This document shows positions 60,813 to 64,000 of a stretch of 64,000 nt of DNA, in pieces (positions within the stretch are counted from its first letter, which is position 1; every line of letters begins with the position of its first letter). Origin of the DNA: Azospirillum sp. TSH100 (GTDB lineage: Bacteria; Pseudomonadota; Alphaproteobacteria; Azospirillales; Azospirillaceae); contig NZ_CP039639.1 of the NCBI RefSeq assembly GCF_004923295.1, positions 62,001-126,000 of the forward strand, in the 5' to 3' direction. Both the position numbers and the translations under genes were made by a program. A model generated the notes under the pieces. The model ran no database searches. It was not told where the DNA came from and saw nothing but the letters and a program-made list of their open reading frames with translations.

Positions 60813-62342
60813 TTATCCGGCGAACCGGCCCTTGTACGTCTCCCGCAGCAGGGCCTTCTGCACCTTGCCCATGGCGTTGCGCGGCAGCTCGTCCACGAAG
60901 ACCACCGCCTTCGGTACCTTGAAGTTCGCCAGCTGCTCCTTGCAGGCGGCGATCACCGCCGCCTCGTCCATCCCGCCACCGGCCTCGATCGGCCGGCGCA
61001 GCACCACCGCCATCACCGCCTCGCCGAAGTCGGGATGCGGCACGCCGATCACCGCCGATTCCACCACGCCGGGAATCGCGTCGATCGCCGTCTCCACCTC
61101 CTTGGGATAGACGTTGAAGCCGCCGGAGATCACCAGATCCTTGGCACGGCCGATGATGTGGACATAGCCGCGCCCGTCGATCCGGCCGACATCGCCGGTG
61201 ATGAACCAGCCGCCGGGGCGGATCTCCTGCGCCGTCTTCTCCGGCATGCGCCAATAGCCGGAAAACACGTTCGGCCCTTTCACCTCCAGCACGCCGATCT
61301 CGCCATCGGGAACCGGCTCCCCCGTCTTCTGGTCGGCGACCCGGACCGACACCTCGGGCAGCGGGAAACCGACGGTGCCGGGGATGCGCTCGCCGTCCAG
61401 CGGGTTGGAGGTCAGCATGCCGGTTTCGGTCATGCCGTAGCGCTCCAGGATGGCATGGCCGGTGCGCTCGCGGAATTCGCGGTGGGTGTCGGCCAGCAGC
61501 GGGGCGGAGCCGCTGATGAACAGGCGCATATGCGCCGCCGCCGCCGACGTCAGCCGCGGGTCGGTCAGCAGGCGGGTGTAGAAGGTCGGCACCCCCATCA
61601 TCACCGTCGCCCGCGGCAGCAGGCGGAACACGGCGTCCGGATCGAACTTCGGCAGAAACAGCATGCCGGTGCCGTTCATCAGCACGCAGTTGGTGGCGAC
61701 GAACAGACCATGGGTGTGGAAGATCGGCAGGGCGTGCAGCAGTAGATCGTCCGGCCGGAAGCCCCAGATGCGGTGCAGGGTGGCGGCGTTGGAGGACAGG
61801 TTGCGGTGGCTCATCATCGCCCCCTTCGACCGCCCGGTGGTGCCGGAGGTGTAGAGGATCGCCGCCAGATCATCCGCCGCGCAGGCCACCGTGTCGAACG
61901 CCGGCTCCAGCCCGGCTGCCCGCTCCGGCAGGCTGCCATCGCCGTCGCTGCCCAGCGTCAGCAGCGTGCCCACCCCGGCCGCCTTGGCGGTGTCGGCCAG
62001 CGCCGCAGCACTGCCCGGCGTGCAGACGAAGACCGCCGGTTCAGCATCGCCGAGGAAATAATCGACCTCCGCCTTGGTATAGGCGGTGTTGAGCGGCAGA
62101 TAGGCGGCACCGGCGCGCAGGCAGGCGAGATAGAGGAAGACCGCCTCCGGCGACTTCTCCACCTGCACCGCCACCCGGTCGCCCTTGGCAACGCCCAGAT
62201 CCGCCAGCAGCCGGGCATAGCGGCCGCTGATCTCCATCAGATCGCGGTAGCTGTAGCGCCGGCCGGACTCCAGCTCGATGAACGGGGTGTCGGCATCGGT
62301 GGGGAAACGGGCGGCGACGATGTCGAAGAAGTTGTCGGTCAT
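60813..62342 (-). CDS. Malonyl-CoA synthetase/acyl-CoA ligase (MatB-like)
   Basis: The 509-residue enzyme belongs to the ANL adenylating superfamily. It has the P-loop YTSGTTGRSKGAMMSHRN (key YTSGTTGRSKG), ERYGMTETGM, the hinge IGRAKDLVISGGFNVYPKEVE (key GRAKDLVISGG) and the C-terminal catalytic Lys in PRNAMGKVQK. Length, the GFNVYPKEVE hinge and the start MTDNFFDIV fit MatB-type malonyl-CoA synthetases, which activate malonate (or methylmalonate) with CoA. The start is the ATG at 62342; the frame stays open upstream but through a regulatory palindrome. No matA or dicarboxylate carrier gene is adjacent. Other short-chain acids are possible substrates. Confidence 0.82.
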   Translation of the reverse strand: MTDNFFDIVAARFPTDADTPFIELESGRRYSYRDLMEISGRYARLLADLGVAKGDRVAVQVEKSPEAVFLYLACLRAGAAYLPLNTAYTKAEVDYFLGDAEPAVFVCTPGSAAALADTAKAAGVGTLLTLGSDGDGSLPERAAGLEPAFDTVACAADDLAAILYTSGTTGRSKGAMMSHRNLSSNAATLHRIWGFRPDDLLLHALPIFHTHGLFVATNCVLMNGTGMLFLPKFDPDAVFRLLPRATVMMGVPTFYTRLLTDPRLTSAAAAHMRLFISGSAPLLADTHREFRERTGHAILERYGMTETGMLTSNPLDGERIPGTVGFPLPEVSVRVADQKTGEPVPDGEIGVLEVKGPNVFSGYWRMPEKTAQEIRPGGWFITGDVGRIDGRGYVHIIGRAKDLVISGGFNVYPKEVETAIDAIPGVVESAVIGVPHPDFGEAVMAVVLRRPIEAGGGMDEAAVIAACKEQLANFKVPKAVVFVDELPRNAMGKVQKALLRETYKGRFAG

Positions 62343-62405
62343 TCTGGTCGGATCCCTGCGGAACGGATCGCCCACCATACACCGGAGCAGGGCAGGGTGG
62401 GGACT

Positions 62406-62419
62406 GTGGGACGTCCCAC
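62406..62419. promoter_or_regulatory. Palindromic regulatory site GTGGGACGTCCCAC, copy 2
   Basis: Identical to the palindrome at 22212–22225 and extended here to 16 bp (TGTGGGACGTCCCACA). It lies 64 bp upstream of the malonyl-CoA synthetase start. The rest of the 324-bp gap (62343–62666) holds a short hairpin (GTGCTT 62550–62555 with AAGCAC 62560–62565) and no gene. Confidence 0.6.
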
Positions 62420-62666
62420 ATCGGCAATGCCGGACGGCTGGGGTGAAACCCCTACACCCTTCCAACCGCAGCAACGGTCCATCGCCATCGGCTCTCCGAA
62501 AAGGCAAAAATGTGCGCCAAACTGATTATTTATGGTGGAAAGCCGCGAAGTGCTTGCGTAAGCACGATTCATTGCACGGGAAAATCATAACGCAAAGACA
62601 ACTTTCCGCGCCCACCTGACCACCCCGCCCCGGCGGTGCCGCCGGACGATACAGGAGATGGAGCGA

Positions 62667-64000
62667 ATGACGGCCAACGATTCCACCAAGAGTCCTCCCT
62701 GCTTCGATTGCGCCACCAATTCCACCGAGCGGCTGGACGAGATGTTCATCCGCATGGTCCAGATGAAGCGCATCGCGCTGGGCCAGAAGCCGGCGGAACG
62801 CGCGGTCTTCCGCAAGCTGCACGGCGCCGCGCATGGCCGGCTGGTGATGGATCCGAACCGGCCGGAGTCGTTGCGCGTCGGCGTTTTCGCCAAGGACGAA
62901 TTGCCGGCCTGGGTGCGCTTTTCCAGCGACACCGGCCCGACCTCCCCGGATCTGGGATCGACTCTCGGCATCGGGCTGAAGCTGTGGGGCGTCGATGGCG
63001 TCAACGCGCTGGGCGAGCAGGGCGACGTCGCCGACTTCATCATGCAGAACTACCCGGTCTTCTTCGTCAACAATGCGGAGGAGATGTGCGAGTTCACCTA
63101 TGCCGGCGTGGTCCTGAACGACTATCCCGGCTATCTCAACACGCACCCGAAGACCAACGACATCCTGAACGCCATGTCGGCCCAGGTCGACGGCAGCGTG
63201 CTGACCACCCAATATTGGGCGATCCTGCCCTTCGATTTCGGCCCCGACCATTACGCCAAATACTCGCTGGTGCCGGAAGCGCCGCCGCCCGGCCATCCGG
63301 CGGTCAATGTGCCGACCGACGACCAGAACTATCTCGCCAACGACCTCGCCAACCGGCTGCTGGAGGACGACTACCGCTTCACCTTCATGGTGCAGGTGGT
63401 TCCCAGGAGCGCCGGCTATCCGCTGGACAAGGCGACGGAGGAATGGCCGACCGACCGGTATCCCTACCAGCCGGTGGCGACGCTGATCCTGCCGAAGCAG
63501 GATGTCTGCGCCCGCGGCCAGGGCGACTATGGGCAGGAGCTGGCCTTCAACATCTGGCGCACGCCGGTGGAGCAGACGCCGCAGGGCAGCATCGCCGCGG
63601 TGCGCAAGCTGGTCTACAACCACGGCGCCGACGTCCGCCATCAGGCCAACGGCCAGCCGCTGGAACAGCCGACCGTGCCGCGCACCGAAGCGCCGCCGCT
63701 GCCCAAGGATGACTGCATCGTCAAGGCGGTGATCTATCCGCCGATCGGCGTCGCCCGCATCGGCAACGCGCCGAAGGGCTATGTCGTCGGCCCCGAAGTG
63801 CCGAACCCGAAGCCGCTGATGGCCGGCGACGACCCGGCACAGAACCCCTACCGTGACGCCGAGGGCCGGCTTCTGCCGCAGGCGGCGCGCTTCCGCATCT
63901 ATGGCGTCAACGCCATGGGCCGGATCGTCCGCGAGCTGACGGCGCCGGACAGCAAGGCCGACATCACCTGGAAGGTCCATCTCGCCAACAAGAAATCGGC
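62667..64000 (+). CDS. Catalase-like domain fused to a LodA-like quinoprotein oxidase (cut by right edge)
   Basis: The 444 codons present run off the right edge. The ATG at 62667 (MTANDST) has AGGAG 9 nt upstream; an ATG at 62658 abuts that site. Residues 20–345 are catalase-like: His52 in RKLHGAAHGR, VRFSSDTGP, and MQNYPVFFVNN matching the catalase distal Asn segment NxPVFF. The C-terminal LAFNIWRT...PQGSI stretch fits heme catalase-related proteins, and I do not see the usual proximal Tyr motif. From about residue 350 the sequence changes to VIYPPIGVARIGN, GYVVGPEVPNP, YRDAEGRLLPQAARFRIYGVN and WKVHLANKKS, the N-terminal hallmarks of LodA/GoxA oxidases with a cysteine tryptophylquinone cofactor, which make H2O2. 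A LodB-like flavoprotein gene is expected downstream. Confidence 0.8.
   Translation, partial: MTANDSTKSPPCFDCATNSTERLDEMFIRMVQMKRIALGQKPAERAVFRKLHGAAHGRLVMDPNRPESLRVGVFAKDELPAWVRFSSDTGPTSPDLGSTLGIGLKLWGVDGVNALGEQGDVADFIMQNYPVFFVNNAEEMCEFTYAGVVLNDYPGYLNTHPKTNDILNAMSAQVDGSVLTTQYWAILPFDFGPDHYAKYSLVPEAPPPGHPAVNVPTDDQNYLANDLANRLLEDDYRFTFMVQVVPRSAGYPLDKATEEWPTDRYPYQPVATLILPKQDVCARGQGDYGQELAFNIWRTPVEQTPQGSIAAVRKLVYNHGADVRHQANGQPLEQPTVPRTEAPPLPKDDCIVKAVIYPPIGVARIGNAPKGYVVGPEVPNPKPLMAGDDPAQNPYRDAEGRLLPQAARFRIYGVNAMGRIVRELTAPDSKADITWKVHLANKKS

Overview
The window is GC-rich chromosomal or chromid DNA from an alphaproteobacterium, most likely Azospirillum or a close relative. The main support is a complete set of non-phosphorylating L-arabinose genes (araA–E types) like those described in Azospirillum brasilense, next to a ChvE/SbpA-type sugar-binding protein and a chemoreceptor. 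No tRNA, rRNA, CRISPR array, insertion sequence or prophage gene was seen.

Region 1 (1–15633) is pentose uptake, chemotaxis and oxidation. Two divergent units flank a LysR regulator (5509–6537): araB-araD-araE with a downstream porin on the minus strand, and chvE-gguA-gguB-araA-mcp-araC on the plus strand. Together they encode import, dehydrogenase, lactonase, two dehydratases and semialdehyde dehydrogenase, giving 2-oxoglutarate from L-arabinose. A composite operator-like element occurs three times, always oriented the same way relative to the gene it precedes: before araB, before chvE, and before a signal-peptide protein cut by the left edge.

Region 2 (15443–27501) is housekeeping and accessory: a TetR regulator with three perfect palindromic operators facing a RidA gene, RNase J, a CstA/BtsT pyruvate-type transporter, an MFS exporter, a YbdD/YjiX small protein, a YihY membrane protein, a BtsS/BtsR-like two-component system, an MlaA-like protein and a polysaccharide deacetylase.

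Region 3 (27621–57105) is a peptide siderophore locus built from two divergent operons with Fur-box-like sites between them. The minus operon holds mbtH, a diaminobutyrate aminotransferase, a C-A-T NRPS, a PvdE-like exporter, a hydroxamate acyltransferase, an ornithine hydroxylase and a TonB receptor. The plus operon holds a stand-alone TauD/SyrP hydroxylase, a 2918-residue NRPS ending in a second, fused TauD/SyrP hydroxylase, an A-T protein, and a C-A-T-E-C NRPS. Specificity residues read by eye suggest Asp, Dab, Asp, an unassigned residue (probably acyl-hydroxyornithine) and Gly. Two beta-hydroxy-Asp and one hydroxamate would give a hexadentate ligand. No thioesterase is present.

Region 4 (57062–60486) is a curli-type amyloid operon: csgF, csgG and two curlin-repeat proteins, without csgE.

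Region 5 (60813–64000) holds a malonyl-CoA synthetase-like enzyme and, running off the right edge, a protein joining a catalase-like domain to the start of a LodA-like quinoprotein oxidase. The most unusual features are that last fusion, the hydroxylase fused into a split NRPS module with an internal ribosome-binding site, and a recent 72-bp tandem duplication in the epimerization domain.
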